A stretch of 64,000 nucleotides of DNA from Agarilytica sp045430305 (GTDB lineage Bacteria; Pseudomonadota; Gammaproteobacteria; Pseudomonadales; Cellvibrionaceae), in NCBI GenBank assembly GCA_045430305.1, contig JAILXW010000001.1, positions 1,116,001 through 1,180,000 of the forward strand. Reading direction: 5' to 3'. Positions 42,351 to 52,212 of this stretch are shown here, in pieces. Position 1 is the first letter of the stretch, and each line of letters starts with the position of its first letter. The position numbers and the translations under genes were made by a program. Below the pieces are notes generated by a model. It was not told the DNA's origin. It saw nothing but the letters and a program-made list of their open reading frames with translations, and made no database searches.

Positions 42351-45188
42351 TTAAACACTAGTATCTAGAGCCGCTGAAATAAATTTCTTTTGCTCTTCTA
42401 AGTGTAAAGACATGTAACCCGCCGCCGGCGCTGAAGATGCTGCACGTCCAGCAAAGCGTAGGTAGGCATCTGAATCTAGGCGATCAATCACTCGGTTCAT
42501 ACGATGACGGCTTGTGTACCAAGCACCTTGGTTCTTAGGTTCTTCTTGGCACCAAATAAAGTCAGTGATGTGTTCAAACGGTTTTAGTGCTCGACGCAAA
42601 TCCTCTTCAGGGAAAGGATATAATTGCTCTAAGCGAATCAAGGCAATATCTTTCTGCTCTTTCGCTTCGCGCTCTTCATATAGGTGGTAATACACCTTTC
42701 CGCTACAAAGAATCACTCGCTTAACGTCTTTCGGGTCAACCGAATCGTCACTAATAACCGTTTGGAAAGTGCCTTCAGCTAACTCTTCCAGAGTCGAAGT
42801 GGCTAGCTTGTGACGTAGAATCCACTTAGGGCTCATGACCACAAGCGGACGACGCATGTAGCGAATCGCTTGGCGGCGCAACATGTGGAACACTTGAGCG
42901 GGTGTTGTTGGAATACATACTTGGATGTTGTTTTCCGCACACAGCTGCATAAAGCGCTCGAGCCGTGCTGAACTATGCTCTGGACCTTGACCCTCATACC
43001 CGTGAGGCAACAACATGGTTAAGCCACATAGGCGGCCCCATTTATGTTCACCGCTGGTAATAAATTGATCAATCACCACTTGAGCGCCGTTGGCAAAGTC
43101 ACCAAACTGGGCTTCCCAAATGACCATGCCATTGGGTGATGTTGTCGCATAACCGTATTCGAATCCAAGCACCGCTTCTTCTGACAAGAAGGAGTCGTAT
43201 ATTTCAAATTCAGGCTGCCCATCTTCGATATTTTGCAGTGGGACATAGGCATTTCCGTCTTTCTGGTTGTGCACAACCGCATGACGGTGAGAGAACGTAC
43301 CACGCCCCACATCTTGACCGGTTAAACGAACTTTGTGGCCTTGCTTTAACAAAGTGGCATAAGCCAATGTTTCAGCCATACCCCAATTTATAGGTAAGGC
43401 ACCACCAGCCATTTTTCTACGGTCATCGTATATTTTGGAGACCTGACGCTGAACCTGAACACCATCGGGCACGCTACTAACTTGTTCAGCAAGCGCTTGC
43501 AGATCTTTGATTGGGTAAGTCGAGTCGTAAGGTGTTTGCCAACCGTGACCAATGTATGGAGTCCAATCTACAAACAACGAACTGTCTGGCTCGCTCACTA
43601 AGCCTTGGGCCACGTGCTCACCGCGATCTAGAGCTGCACGGTAACCGGTCGACATTTCATCAGATTCTTCTTTTGTTAACACACCCTCATTCACCAATTG
43701 TTCTGCATACAACGTTCGCGACGTTTTATGCGCACGAATTGCTTTATACATAGTTGGCTGGGTTGAAGAAGGCTCATCCGTTTCGTTGTGGCCACGACGA
43801 CGGTAACACACTAGGTCGATCACAACGTCTTTCTTAAATTCTTGTCGGTAGTCCACGGCCAGTGATGACACAAACGCAACTGCTTCTGGGTCATCGCCAT
43901 TTACATGGAAGACCGGTGTTTCAATCATTTTACCAACGTCGGTACAGTAATCGGTTGAGCGTGCGTCTTCTTTAAGGCTCGTGGTAAAACCTACTTGGTT
44001 ATTGATCACCAAGTGAATCGTACCACCAGTTTTGTAGGCGCGTGTTTGAGACATTTGGAATGTCTCCATCACAACACCCTGACCAGCGAATGCTGCATCA
44101 CCGTGAATAACAACAGGAATTACTTTTTCACCGGAGTCGTCTGCGCGACGGTCTTGACGTGCTCGCACAGAACCCTCGACCACTGGCGCAACAATTTCCA
44201 AGTGCGATGGATTAAAGGCCAAGGCCAAATGCATTTCACCGCCGGGCGTCATCACGTTAGATGAAAAGCCCTGGTGGTATTTCACATCGCCCGAGGTGTC
44301 TACCAGTTTTTTACCTTCAAATTCATCGAACAGGTCGGCCGGGTTTTTACCTAAGATATTAACCAGGGTGTTTAAGCGACCTCGGTGCGCCATACCAATC
44401 ACCATTTCTTTGGCGCCGTATGAACCCACCTTACTGATGAGAATATCGAGTAGAGGAATGAGACTTTCGGCCCCTTCTAGGCCAAAACGTTTGGTTCCTG
44501 GATATTTCGCATCGAGGTGACGCTCGAGACCTTCTGCCGCGGTTAAGCGTTGCAAAATGCTGAGCTTGCCCTCTTTATCGTATTGTGGTTGCGAGCGAGT
44601 ACCCTCTAACCGGTGCAATAACCAACGACGCTCATCGTAGTTGGTGATATGCATCACCTCTGCACCAATACTGCCACAATAGGTTTTTTCTAAGTCTTCA
44701 ACGATATCTTTTAATAAAGCTTCTTTGTAGCCAAAGCTTAAATCACCAGTTTGGAACATGGAATCCAGGTCAAGGGTGTTGAGGTTATGAAAACTCAAAT
44801 CCAAATCAGGTGGGTTTTTACTTTCTCTTAAATTAAGTGGGTCAAGGTGAGCCTTTTGGTGACCGCTTAAGCGATAAGCATTGACCAACTGCACCACTTC
44901 AACCTGTTTGCGTTCGTGGGCGATATTGGCACTGTCTTGCCCTGGTGCAACCATTGGTCGCGCGCGGTTGCGGCCAAGCAATTCAAAATATTCAATGATT
45001 TCTGAATGTGGCACATCGTTGCCAACTGCACCATTAACACGAGGCAGCTTTTCAAAATAGTCGCGCCATTCTTGCGTAACAGAATTGGGGTCCTTTAGAT
45101 AGGCTTCGTAAACTTCTTCAACATAGGCAGCATTGCCCCCAGATATATGGGACGTGCTCCATAAAAATTCCATCGAATTTTCTTGCAT
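42351..45188 (-). CDS. sucA: 2-oxoglutarate dehydrogenase E1
   Basis: A 945-residue thiamine diphosphate-dependent E1. It has the N-terminal helix that begins near WSTSHISGGNAAYVEE, the GMAHRGRLN and GDAAFAGQGVV...INNQVGFTT cofactor motifs in the middle, and a C-terminal transketolase-like half. I place the start at the ATG 45188 (MQENS), by comparison with pseudomonad SucA; frames to 45206 would add six residues without a clear ribosome binding site. It follows sdhB after 253 nt and precedes sucB. Confidence 0.95.
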   Translation of the reverse strand: MQENSMEFLWSTSHISGGNAAYVEEVYEAYLKDPNSVTQEWRDYFEKLPRVNGAVGNDVPHSEIIEYFELLGRNRARPMVAPGQDSANIAHERKQVEVVQLVNAYRLSGHQKAHLDPLNLRESKNPPDLDLSFHNLNTLDLDSMFQTGDLSFGYKEALLKDIVEDLEKTYCGSIGAEVMHITNYDERRWLLHRLEGTRSQPQYDKEGKLSILQRLTAAEGLERHLDAKYPGTKRFGLEGAESLIPLLDILISKVGSYGAKEMVIGMAHRGRLNTLVNILGKNPADLFDEFEGKKLVDTSGDVKYHQGFSSNVMTPGGEMHLALAFNPSHLEIVAPVVEGSVRARQDRRADDSGEKVIPVVIHGDAAFAGQGVVMETFQMSQTRAYKTGGTIHLVINNQVGFTTSLKEDARSTDYCTDVGKMIETPVFHVNGDDPEAVAFVSSLAVDYRQEFKKDVVIDLVCYRRRGHNETDEPSSTQPTMYKAIRAHKTSRTLYAEQLVNEGVLTKEESDEMSTGYRAALDRGEHVAQGLVSEPDSSLFVDWTPYIGHGWQTPYDSTYPIKDLQALAEQVSSVPDGVQVQRQVSKIYDDRRKMAGGALPINWGMAETLAYATLLKQGHKVRLTGQDVGRGTFSHRHAVVHNQKDGNAYVPLQNIEDGQPEFEIYDSFLSEEAVLGFEYGYATTSPNGMVIWEAQFGDFANGAQVVIDQFITSGEHKWGRLCGLTMLLPHGYEGQGPEHSSARLERFMQLCAENNIQVCIPTTPAQVFHMLRRQAIRYMRRPLVVMSPKWILRHKLATSTLEELAEGTFQTVISDDSVDPKDVKRVILCSGKVYYHLYEEREAKEQKDIALIRLEQLYPFPEEDLRRALKPFEHITDFIWCQEEPKNQGAWYTSRHRMNRVIDRLDSDAYLRFAGRAASSAPAAGYMSLHLEEQKKFISAALDTSV

Positions 45189-45441
45189 CTTTTTATTCAC
45201 CATCAATCAGGGCGTTGCTTATTTTCGCCCTCGCTCGGCACGCAGCCGAATTACATTTCTGAGCTTAAGTATTTGCCGGGGGTAGTTAGACAAATACTCA
45301 ATAAGTGAGAGAGTTACCGACCAGTATAGAATAGAAATGCTTGGGCCTGTTCGCGTTGGTATAAACGCAGAGCATTATCGCAAAAAGGCCCGACACAACA
45401 ACCCAGACTTTAGTCGTTGTGTATTGAGGAACGGATTTCTA

Positions 45442-46146
45442 TTAAGTTCCTCGAGAAAGAAGCATATTGCGAATATGGCCGATAGCTTTGGTCGGATTCA
45501 AGCCTTTTGGACATACATCCACACAGTTTTGAATGCCGTGACAACGGAATACGCTGAACGGGTCATCTAAACGCGCCAAACGCTCTTCGGTCGCAGTGTC
45601 TCGCGTATCAGCCAAAAAGCGATATGCTTGTAACAAGCCCGCAGGGCCTATGAACTTATCTGGGTTCCACCAGAAAGATGGGCAACTCGTCGAACAACAA
45701 GCACACAAAATACACTCGTAAAGACCGTCCAATTTCTCACGATCTTCTGGCGACTGTAAACGCTCGATCGCTGGAGTTGGCGTGTCATTTTGCAAAAACG
45801 GCTCAATCTTGCGGTACTGCGCATAGAACTGACTCATGTCGATGACAAGGTCACGAATCACTGGCAAACCTGGCAGCGGACGCAAAACCAATTTATTCCC
45901 TTTCACACATTCAGACAGCGGCTTAATACAAGCCAAGCCATTTTTACCTGAAATGTTGATACCGTCAGAGCCACAAACACCTTCACGGCATGAGCGACGG
46001 AAGGCCAAGCTCGAGTCTTGCTCTTTCAGCAACTCAAGAACATCCAAAACCATTAAGTCTTTGCCCTGAGTATCGATTTCGTAAGACTTCATGTAAGGCT
46101 TAGCGTCGGTTTCAGGGTTGTAGCGGTATACTTCAACTTTAAGCAT
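45442..46146 (-). CDS. sdhB: Succinate dehydrogenase iron-sulfur subunit
   Basis: A 234-residue subunit with the [2Fe-2S] site CREGVCGSDG near residue 55, the [4Fe-4S] site CILCACC...CP near 150 and the [3Fe-4S] region CHGIQNC...CPKGLNP near 207. It carries electrons from SdhA to ubiquinone at the membrane. It lies 36 nt after sdhA. Confidence 0.96.
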   Translation of the reverse strand: MLKVEVYRYNPETDAKPYMKSYEIDTQGKDLMVLDVLELLKEQDSSLAFRRSCREGVCGSDGINISGKNGLACIKPLSECVKGNKLVLRPLPGLPVIRDLVIDMSQFYAQYRKIEPFLQNDTPTPAIERLQSPEDREKLDGLYECILCACCSTSCPSFWWNPDKFIGPAGLLQAYRFLADTRDTATEERLARLDDPFSVFRCHGIQNCVDVCPKGLNPTKAIGHIRNMLLSRGT

Positions 46147-46182
46147 CTTTATTAACCTTTTTAAATCCAGTTAGCCTTTACA

Positions 46183-47955
46183 TTAATAAGTACGAATTTT
46201 TGGCTCGAACTTTTCAACAGTCTTAGGCGCAAAGTTGACATCACGTTTGCCAATTCGCTTGTCTTCTGGGAAGAACATGCTGTGGCATAACCAATTTTTA
46301 TCATCACGCTCCTGGAAATCTTCACGAGCGTGAGCTCCACGAGACTCTTTACGTACTTCTGCCGCAATCGCTGTCGCCTCAGCCACCTCGAAGAGATTTT
46401 GCACTTCGAGCGCTTCGATACGGTTGGTGTTATACGCGCTACTCTTATCTTCTAGGTGAAGATTATCGATACGCTCACGCAGGTCTGACAATTTCGCGAT
46501 GCCTTCTTGCATGAATTCACCTTTACGGAATACACCGAAGTGATTCTGCATAATGCCTTGCAACTCTTTACGTAAAACCGCAGGAGATTCGCCTTTAGTT
46601 GAAGCGTTCACTTTATTTAAACGCTGCATCGCTTCATCAAGATCAGACTCCGTCGGATCACGAAGCTCTATCCCTTCACGCAGTGCGCGCTCGATAAACA
46701 TTCCAGATGAACGACCAAATACAACCAAGTCGAGCAGTGAATTACCACCTAAACGGTTTGCGCCGTGAACCGACACACACGCCACTTCACCACAAGCATA
46801 GAAACCGTCAACAACTTCATCTTTACCACGAGAATCTTGTGTAAGCGCTTGGCCGTCAACATTCGTCGGAATACCGCCCATCATGTAATGACAGGTTGGA
46901 ACTACAGGAATCGGCACCTTAATAGGGTCTGCGTGCGCGAAGGTGCGCGACAATTCCAAAATACCTGGTAGACGCTGATTAAGCGTATCAGCACCAAGGT
47001 GGTCAAGTTTAAGGAATACGTGATCGCCATTTTCGCCACAGCCACGGCCTTCCAAAATTTCTTGTACCATTGAGCGTGCAACAACATCACGACCGGCCAA
47101 GTCTTTTGCGTTAGGCGCATAACGCTCCATGAAGCGTTCGCCGTCTTTATTAACGAGGTAACCACCTTCACCACGACAACCTTCAGTAACAAGCACACCC
47201 GCACCGTGAATACCGGTTGGGTGGAACTGCCACATCTCAATATCTTGCACAGGGAAACCTGCACGCAATGACATACCAATACCGTCACCCGTGTTGATAT
47301 GCGCATTGGTCGTAGAAGCATAAATACGGCCGGCACCGCCAGTAGCTAATACCGTTGCTTTAGATTTAATAAAGACCGTTTCACCATCTTCCATATTAAT
47401 AGCGATTACGCCACACACGGCACCGTCTTGGTTTTTAACGATATCGACTGCGAACCACTCGTTTAAGAAAACGGTTTCGTTTTTAACATTGCCCTGATAT
47501 AGCGCATGAAGCAGTGCGTGACCCGTACGGTCAGCAGCAGCACATGTACGTGCAGCTTGGCCACCACGACCAAAGTCTTTCGATTGCCCACCGAAAGGAC
47601 GCTGATAAATACGCCCCTCTTCTGTGCGAGAGAACGGTAAACCCATATGTTCAAGCTCAAATACGGCTTCTGGGCCAGTTGAACACATGTATTCAATTGC
47701 GTCTTGGTCACCAATGTAGTCCGAACCTTTAACGGTATCGTACATGTGCCAGCGCCAATCATCGTTCGGGTCGTTACTCGCGATTGCGCAAGTAATACCG
47801 CCCTGAGCGGATACAGTGTGTGAACGAGTAGGGAAAACTTTAGTAATAACGGCTGTTTTAAAACCAGACTGCGCCAATTGAAGCGCAGCTCGCATACCAG
47901 CACCGCCTCCACCAACAACGATACCGTCAAAAGACATTGTGCGAATGTTAGCCAT
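46183..47955 (-). CDS. sdhA: Succinate dehydrogenase flavoprotein subunit
   Basis: A 590-residue flavoprotein. It starts MANIRTMSFDGIVVGGGGAGM, holds the flavin-linking His in SHTVSAQGG near 43, and has the substrate-binding region near HPTGI (about 240) and the catalytic-arginine region in the capping domain. It oxidises succinate to fumarate. I start at ATG 47955; the TTG directly upstream is unlikely. The sdhD stop is 3 nt before it. Confidence 0.96.
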   Translation of the reverse strand: MANIRTMSFDGIVVGGGGAGMRAALQLAQSGFKTAVITKVFPTRSHTVSAQGGITCAIASNDPNDDWRWHMYDTVKGSDYIGDQDAIEYMCSTGPEAVFELEHMGLPFSRTEEGRIYQRPFGGQSKDFGRGGQAARTCAAADRTGHALLHALYQGNVKNETVFLNEWFAVDIVKNQDGAVCGVIAINMEDGETVFIKSKATVLATGGAGRIYASTTNAHINTGDGIGMSLRAGFPVQDIEMWQFHPTGIHGAGVLVTEGCRGEGGYLVNKDGERFMERYAPNAKDLAGRDVVARSMVQEILEGRGCGENGDHVFLKLDHLGADTLNQRLPGILELSRTFAHADPIKVPIPVVPTCHYMMGGIPTNVDGQALTQDSRGKDEVVDGFYACGEVACVSVHGANRLGGNSLLDLVVFGRSSGMFIERALREGIELRDPTESDLDEAMQRLNKVNASTKGESPAVLRKELQGIMQNHFGVFRKGEFMQEGIAKLSDLRERIDNLHLEDKSSAYNTNRIEALEVQNLFEVAEATAIAAEVRKESRGAHAREDFQERDDKNWLCHSMFFPEDKRIGKRDVNFAPKTVEKFEPKIRTY

Positions 47956-47958
47956 CAA

Positions 47959-48327
47959 TTAATTCCCCCAAATAACGTCAACACCCCAAACGAGGTAGAC
48001 GATAGTTACTAGTGCATAAATGCCTAAAGCAGACACTCGCAAGAAAAGTGCTTTACTACCGACCATACGCTCAGTTACATAGTCAGTAAGTACACCCCAC
48101 AACCCAATCCAGCCATGCGCCGCGATCGACACAAGCGCCAACAGACTAAACGCACGCATCCAAAGCTGATCAAACAACCCAGACCATTGTTCAAACGTCA
48201 AACCAGGGTTCGCCACCAAATAAGCAACAATAAATACGGTATACGCCGCTAACACTACGGCTGTAAAACGTTGAATGAGCCAGTCGGATAATCCGCTACG
48301 ACCCAAGTTAGTGACTGCAGTTACCAT
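47959..48327 (-). CDS. sdhD: Succinate dehydrogenase membrane anchor subunit
   Basis: A 122-residue membrane anchor with three transmembrane helices; it starts MVTAVTNLGRSGLSDW and has the haem-ligand-type His in AAHGWIGLW near 71. I choose ATG 48327, which overlaps the sdhC stop by 7 nt and matches pseudomonad SdhD; an ATG two codons upstream is possible. Confidence 0.94.
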   Translation of the reverse strand: MVTAVTNLGRSGLSDWLIQRFTAVVLAAYTVFIVAYLVANPGLTFEQWSGLFDQLWMRAFSLLALVSIAAHGWIGLWGVLTDYVTERMVGSKALFLRVSALGIYALVTIVYLVWGVDVIWGN

Positions 48328-48695
48328 ACCCATAACCCCGCTAATACGATAAGAATGACTGAACAAGCAATAGCTAAGCCTGCACCGAGTTTTCCACCTT
48401 CTAGTGTTTCACCAACGCCCATATCCATAATTAAGTGACGGACACCGGCAGCACAGTGATAGGCCAAAGCCGACAAAACAACCCAAAGGATGAGTTTCGC
48501 CAATGGCGCTGCGAAGATAGATTTGATTTCGTTAAAGCCGGCTTCGGAACTTAGGCTCAGATCGAGCATCCAAAGCAAAACAATAACCCCCGCCAACATA
48601 GCAACACCGGAAACACGGTGCGTGATAGATACAATGGCAGTAATGGGGAATTTAACGGTTGAAAGATCGAGATTTACAGGTCGATTAGTATTCAC
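48321..48695 (-). CDS. sdhC: Succinate dehydrogenase cytochrome b556 subunit
   Basis: A 124-residue membrane subunit with three helices, the N-terminal RPVNLDLSTVKFPITAI quinone-site region, HRVSG with a conserved Ser/Arg pair near 27, and the haem-ligand His in AYHCAAGVRHLIMD near 83. The start is a GTG. It is the first gene of the sdhCDAB-sucAB-lpd-sucCD block and overlaps sdhD. Confidence 0.95.
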   Translation of the reverse strand: MNTNRPVNLDLSTVKFPITAIVSITHRVSGVAMLAGVIVLLWMLDLSLSSEAGFNEIKSIFAAPLAKLILWVVLSALAYHCAAGVRHLIMDMGVGETLEGGKLGAGLAIACSVILIVLAGLWVW

Positions 48696-49347
48696 AGTTG
48701 TGCAACACCTTGTATTGTAAATTTGTTAGGCAGGAAGACTGTTCGGGGACAAACGGTTCCAAGTTTCAGCAAGCTAACAATAGCGACATGCTGTCTTGAA
48801 TGTTTAGCTCTACAACTTCTAGGCGATTCGCTTAACTCGCGCTAGAAATCACTCTCTAAGACTTAGCCCTATCAACCACGTGTTAACTACATGTTAGCGA
48901 TACGCTTAAGCAGACACTATTGGCCAATAGTCCATACTCGAGAGACGCTTCAGCGCCCAAAAGACCGCGCGGATTATAGAGATTCGGGGCAAAAATTACA
49001 AATACTTATAAGCACTTATGGCGCATCTGATCTCTTTTTGTACACCGCTAGCATGTTAACTAATTTGTTAAAAAGTTAGAGGTTTGGCGGTAACCCATAA
49101 AAAAATTTATGCGCCAACTTGGTTCTTTTTCCACGATGCAACATAAGAAGAAGCATGCCGCGACGCACCATTCAACACCCGTTGAATTTAAACATCCTCA
49201 TTGACATAAATCCAGAGCATTATATAGTTTGCCCACTTCAACCTAGCTATCCGATTGTTTTTTAGTCAAATCGGGTAGAATTTGTGCCTTTTTTGGCCAC
49301 TCGGTTCCCTATTTCAAGTTCTAGTTCATTATCAATAGGAGTCTTTA
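48696..49347. other. Divergent control region between sdhC and gltA
   Basis: About 650 nt without a supported gene. It contains the gltA promoter at 49201-49228, a possible hairpin at 49248-49275 in the gltA leader (CCGATTG with CAAATCGG, one bulge), and must hold the promoters of the whole TCA block on the minus strand, which I could not pin down. A 62-codon open frame at 48891-49079 lacks a ribosome binding site and is probably not a gene. Confidence 0.6.
49201..49228 (+). promoter_or_regulatory. Sigma-70 promoter of gltA
   Basis: A perfect TTGACA is followed after 16 nt by TATAGT (five of six). The start site would be near 49235, leaving a leader of about 110 nt before the gltA ATG. Confidence 0.65.
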
Positions 49348-50658
49348 ATGACTGATAAGAAAGCGAAACTTACGGTCGACGGCTTGGATGAAAGCATTGA
49401 TCTTCCCGTCCTTTCTGGATCGGTTGGCCCAGACGTCATCGATGTAAGAGCCCTCACAGGAAAAGGTTATTTCACCTACGATCCTGGCTTTGTATCTACA
49501 GCTTCATGTGAATCTGCCATTACTTATATTGACGGCGGCGCCGGCGTTCTTCTACATCGCGGTTACGCAATTGATGACCTTGCAGAAAACTCTGATTACC
49601 TAGAGACCTGCTTCCTTTTGCTTCACGGTGAGCTACCAAGCGAATCTGAATACCAAGAATTCGTTAATATCATCCGTAACCACACGATGGTTCACGAGGC
49701 GATCGCACGCTTTTTCCGTGGTTTCCACCACGACTCTCATCCAATGGCGATGATGTGTGGCGCTGTAGGTGCGCTTTCTGCGTTCTACCACGATTCTCTT
49801 GATATTAATGATCCGCAACATCGTTTAATTTCGGCGCATCGCCTAATCGCAAAAATGCCAACATTGGCTGCAATGTGCTACAAGCATTCTCAAGGTCAGC
49901 CTTTCATGTACCCAGACAACAAGTTGGGCTACTCAGAAAACTTCCTTCACATGATGTTCGGCACGCCTTGTGACGATCCAAAAGTAAGCCCTGTTTTGGC
50001 GCGCGCTATGGACAAGATCTTCTTGTTGCACGCAGACCACGAGCAAAACGCTTCTACATCTACTGTTCGTTTGGCTGGCTCTTCTGGCGCAAACCCATTT
50101 GCGTGTATTGCTTCCGGTATCGCTACACTTTGGGGCCCGGCTCACGGCGGTGCAAATGAAGCTGTATTGAACATGCTTGAAGAAATCGGCAGTGTTGAAA
50201 ACATCGATAAGTTCATCGAGAAAGCGAAAGACAAAGACGACCCATTCCGCTTAATGGGCTTTGGCCACCGTGTATACAAAAACTTTGACCCACGCGCGAA
50301 AGTAATGAAAGAAAGCTGTGACGAAGTTTTGGCTGAGCTTGGCTTAGAAAATGATCCTCTTCTTGCTATTGCTAAGCGTCTTGAGCAAATCGCGCTGGAA
50401 GACGAGTACTTCATCTCGAAGAAACTCTATCCAAACGTTGATTTCTACTCAGGCATCATCATGAAGGCTATCGGTATTCCAACTGATATGTTCACCGTGA
50501 TCTTTGCTACTGGCCGCACGGTTGGCTGGATTGCACACTGGCACGAAATGATCACTGACGGTTACCGTATCGGTCGCCCTCGTCAGTTGTACACAGGTTA
50601 CGACAAGCGCGACACTACACCACGTAGCAACCGCGATGCTGCTAACCCAACGTTCTAA
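49348..50658 (+). CDS. gltA: Citrate synthase, type II
   Basis: A 436-residue hexameric-type citrate synthase. It carries HRGYAIDDLAENSDYLE near residue 71, LHADHEQNAST near 226 with a catalytic His, GPAHGGANE near 264, and FGHRVYK...DPRAK near 308. It condenses oxaloacetate and acetyl-CoA, feeding the TCA genes on the opposite strand. AGGAG lies 8 nt before the ATG. A bidirectional terminator follows. Confidence 0.97.
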   Translation: MTDKKAKLTVDGLDESIDLPVLSGSVGPDVIDVRALTGKGYFTYDPGFVSTASCESAITYIDGGAGVLLHRGYAIDDLAENSDYLETCFLLLHGELPSESEYQEFVNIIRNHTMVHEAIARFFRGFHHDSHPMAMMCGAVGALSAFYHDSLDINDPQHRLISAHRLIAKMPTLAAMCYKHSQGQPFMYPDNKLGYSENFLHMMFGTPCDDPKVSPVLARAMDKIFLLHADHEQNASTSTVRLAGSSGANPFACIASGIATLWGPAHGGANEAVLNMLEEIGSVENIDKFIEKAKDKDDPFRLMGFGHRVYKNFDPRAKVMKESCDEVLAELGLENDPLLAIAKRLEQIALEDEYFISKKLYPNVDFYSGIIMKAIGIPTDMFTVIFATGRTVGWIAHWHEMITDGYRIGRPRQLYTGYDKRDTTPRSNRDAANPTF

Positions 50659-50677
50659 ATACTAGATCGTAAAACAC

Positions 50678-50706
50678 AAAAAAAGGCTGCATTTGCAGCC
50701 TTTTTT
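50678..50706. terminator. Bidirectional terminator between gltA and the LapG-like gene
   Basis: GGCTGC-ATTT-GCAGCC is flanked by a seven-A run and a six-T run. It terminates gltA and, on the other strand, the LapG-like gene whose stop is 26 nt away. Confidence 0.88.
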
Positions 50707-50731
50707 ATTGCCTTGCATTTTTTGATCTGAA

Positions 50732-51481
50732 TTATTTATCAGAAAACATTCGCTCATTTAAGGCCTTCCATTGCGGTAAACTTTTTTGGCTACTGCCTTT
50801 TAATTTACGACCTCGGTCACGGGCCAGCCATATACTGTCACCATTAAAGCTGTATATAGGCAATAGATCTGGCCGCTGTGAGGCGGGTAAAACTTTCTTG
50901 TTTATATTATCTAAGATTAAAGGCTCGGCATCCGGGCGTTCATAATACGCCAGCACCATATGTGCCTGATCATACGTGAGTGATTTTACGTAAGTAATGC
51001 GCAGCTTATTTGGGTCGAATTCACTTTGTAAAAGCGAAAAGTATTTACCAATAGAAAAATCTTCACAGTCGCCGCCATTTGTAGCCAACGTTTCCACCGG
51101 CGTTGCCCAATAGTCTTCACGCCCCCAATGCTCAAGATCACTCAGCCAACGCACTTGATTGAAGTAGTCGTTTGCACGGGTCAGCGTGTTTTCTTCCTTG
51201 TCTTGATATAGGGAGGTTTCTTTTTGGATTAGCTTCCCCCAGCCTTCAACTCTCGAACGAGCAGGCTCGCCATATTTAAGCGCCACCGCATGAAGTACTT
51301 TCTCACTCACGGCGAAGCCTGCATCGGCCACTAACACCAGCGCGACAATCGCGCACAGCCGGGCAACCTTGCGAGCAGCCTGCACCCTAGCATACGTGAG
51401 TAATATCGCTGACTTAAGCGCCTGAAGCACTCCAAGTGCGATCTGACGGATATTTTTTATATTTCTTGTGATGCTTCTCAT
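50732..51481 (-). CDS. LapG-like transglutaminase-type cysteine protease
   Basis: A 249-residue protein of the bacterial transglutaminase-like cysteine protease (BTLCP/LapG) family. The triad is in place: Cys139 in NGGDCEDF, His174 in QAHMVLAYY and Asp191 in LILDN; the upstream HWGREDYWATP motif includes acidic residues used for calcium binding in LapG. A hydrophobic segment at about 40-57 suggests a signal peptide or anchor, so it would act in the periplasm. LapG proteases release LapA-type adhesins from the outer membrane and are held in check by the c-di-GMP receptor LapD; neither partner is in this window. I chose ATG 51481 (MRSITRN); longer frames lack a ribosome binding site. Confidence 0.85.
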   Translation of the reverse strand: MRSITRNIKNIRQIALGVLQALKSAILLTYARVQAARKVARLCAIVALVLVADAGFAVSEKVLHAVALKYGEPARSRVEGWGKLIQKETSLYQDKEENTLTRANDYFNQVRWLSDLEHWGREDYWATPVETLATNGGDCEDFSIGKYFSLLQSEFDPNKLRITYVKSLTYDQAHMVLAYYERPDAEPLILDNINKKVLPASQRPDLLPIYSFNGDSIWLARDRGRKLKGSSQKSLPQWKALNERMFSDK

Positions 51482-51756
51482 GTAGCCGAACTTTATTGCC
51501 CTTCCTAGCCTAGAAGTAAAACATACTTGAACGCAGCCACCAACAGTGTGCTGGCACACAGTGCGGAGGTAAATAGCGCCAGAGCCGCAGAATTACTACC
51601 AGGTTTGAATAATGTCAGCTTTTTGCACTTGGGCACAGTAATTGACGCACATCAACCAAACCTCCTCATCCTGACCTACAATGAAATAGCGGGGAGAGTT
51701 TTCACGGTGACGCCGTATGTCGCAACCCCCCATCAATTCCAAATAAGGAGCCCTGT

Positions 51757-52089
51757 ATGCGTATCGATCTTTCTGGCCACCATGTCGAAATTACTGAAGC
51801 AATGCGTCAAGCGGTAGAGCAAAAGCTCAGTAAAATAGCTTCCCACTACCCTCAACTGGAAGCCTGTGGCGTTATTTTGACTGTAGAAAGAAATGACCAA
51901 CATGTCGAAATCACCACCCATTACATGGGCGACGATTTCTCAGCGAATGCTAAAAATGGCGATATGTATACCGCCCTAGGCAACGCAGTCAAAAAATTAG
52001 ATGCCGAATTAGCCAAAAAGAAAGGTGCGCAAAAAGCCAAACGCCACCAGACTGTAGCGCCCTCAGATCCAGATAAACTTGCGTCTTAA
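51757..52089 (+). CDS. hpf: Short ribosome hibernation-promoting factor
   Basis: A 110-residue HPF/RaiA-family protein with the conserved MRIDLSGHHVEITEAMR start and the later NGDMYTALGNAVKKLD helix. The lysine-rich tail lacks the long C-terminal dimerisation domain, so it is the short type. It promotes 100S ribosome formation or inactivation in stationary phase. AAGGAG lies 8 nt before the ATG. In many gammaproteobacteria hpf follows rpoN, which is not present here. Confidence 0.9.
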   Translation: MRIDLSGHHVEITEAMRQAVEQKLSKIASHYPQLEACGVILTVERNDQHVEITTHYMGDDFSANAKNGDMYTALGNAVKKLDAELAKKKGAQKAKRHQTVAPSDPDKLAS

Positions 52090-52212
52090 AACCACAAAAG
52101 AAAAACTGCCGAGCGGGAAGCTGAAAAGTTGGCCCTTGAATACAATCTGCATACTGTGGAAAACATAAACGTTAAATATGCCATAGGCCGATAGCGCTTT
52201 CGCTTCGGCCAT

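Noticed and set aside
48891..49079. A 62-codon plus-strand frame in the sdhC-gltA region.
   Set aside because: It lies in a likely regulatory region, lacks a ribosome binding site and has no recognisable motif.
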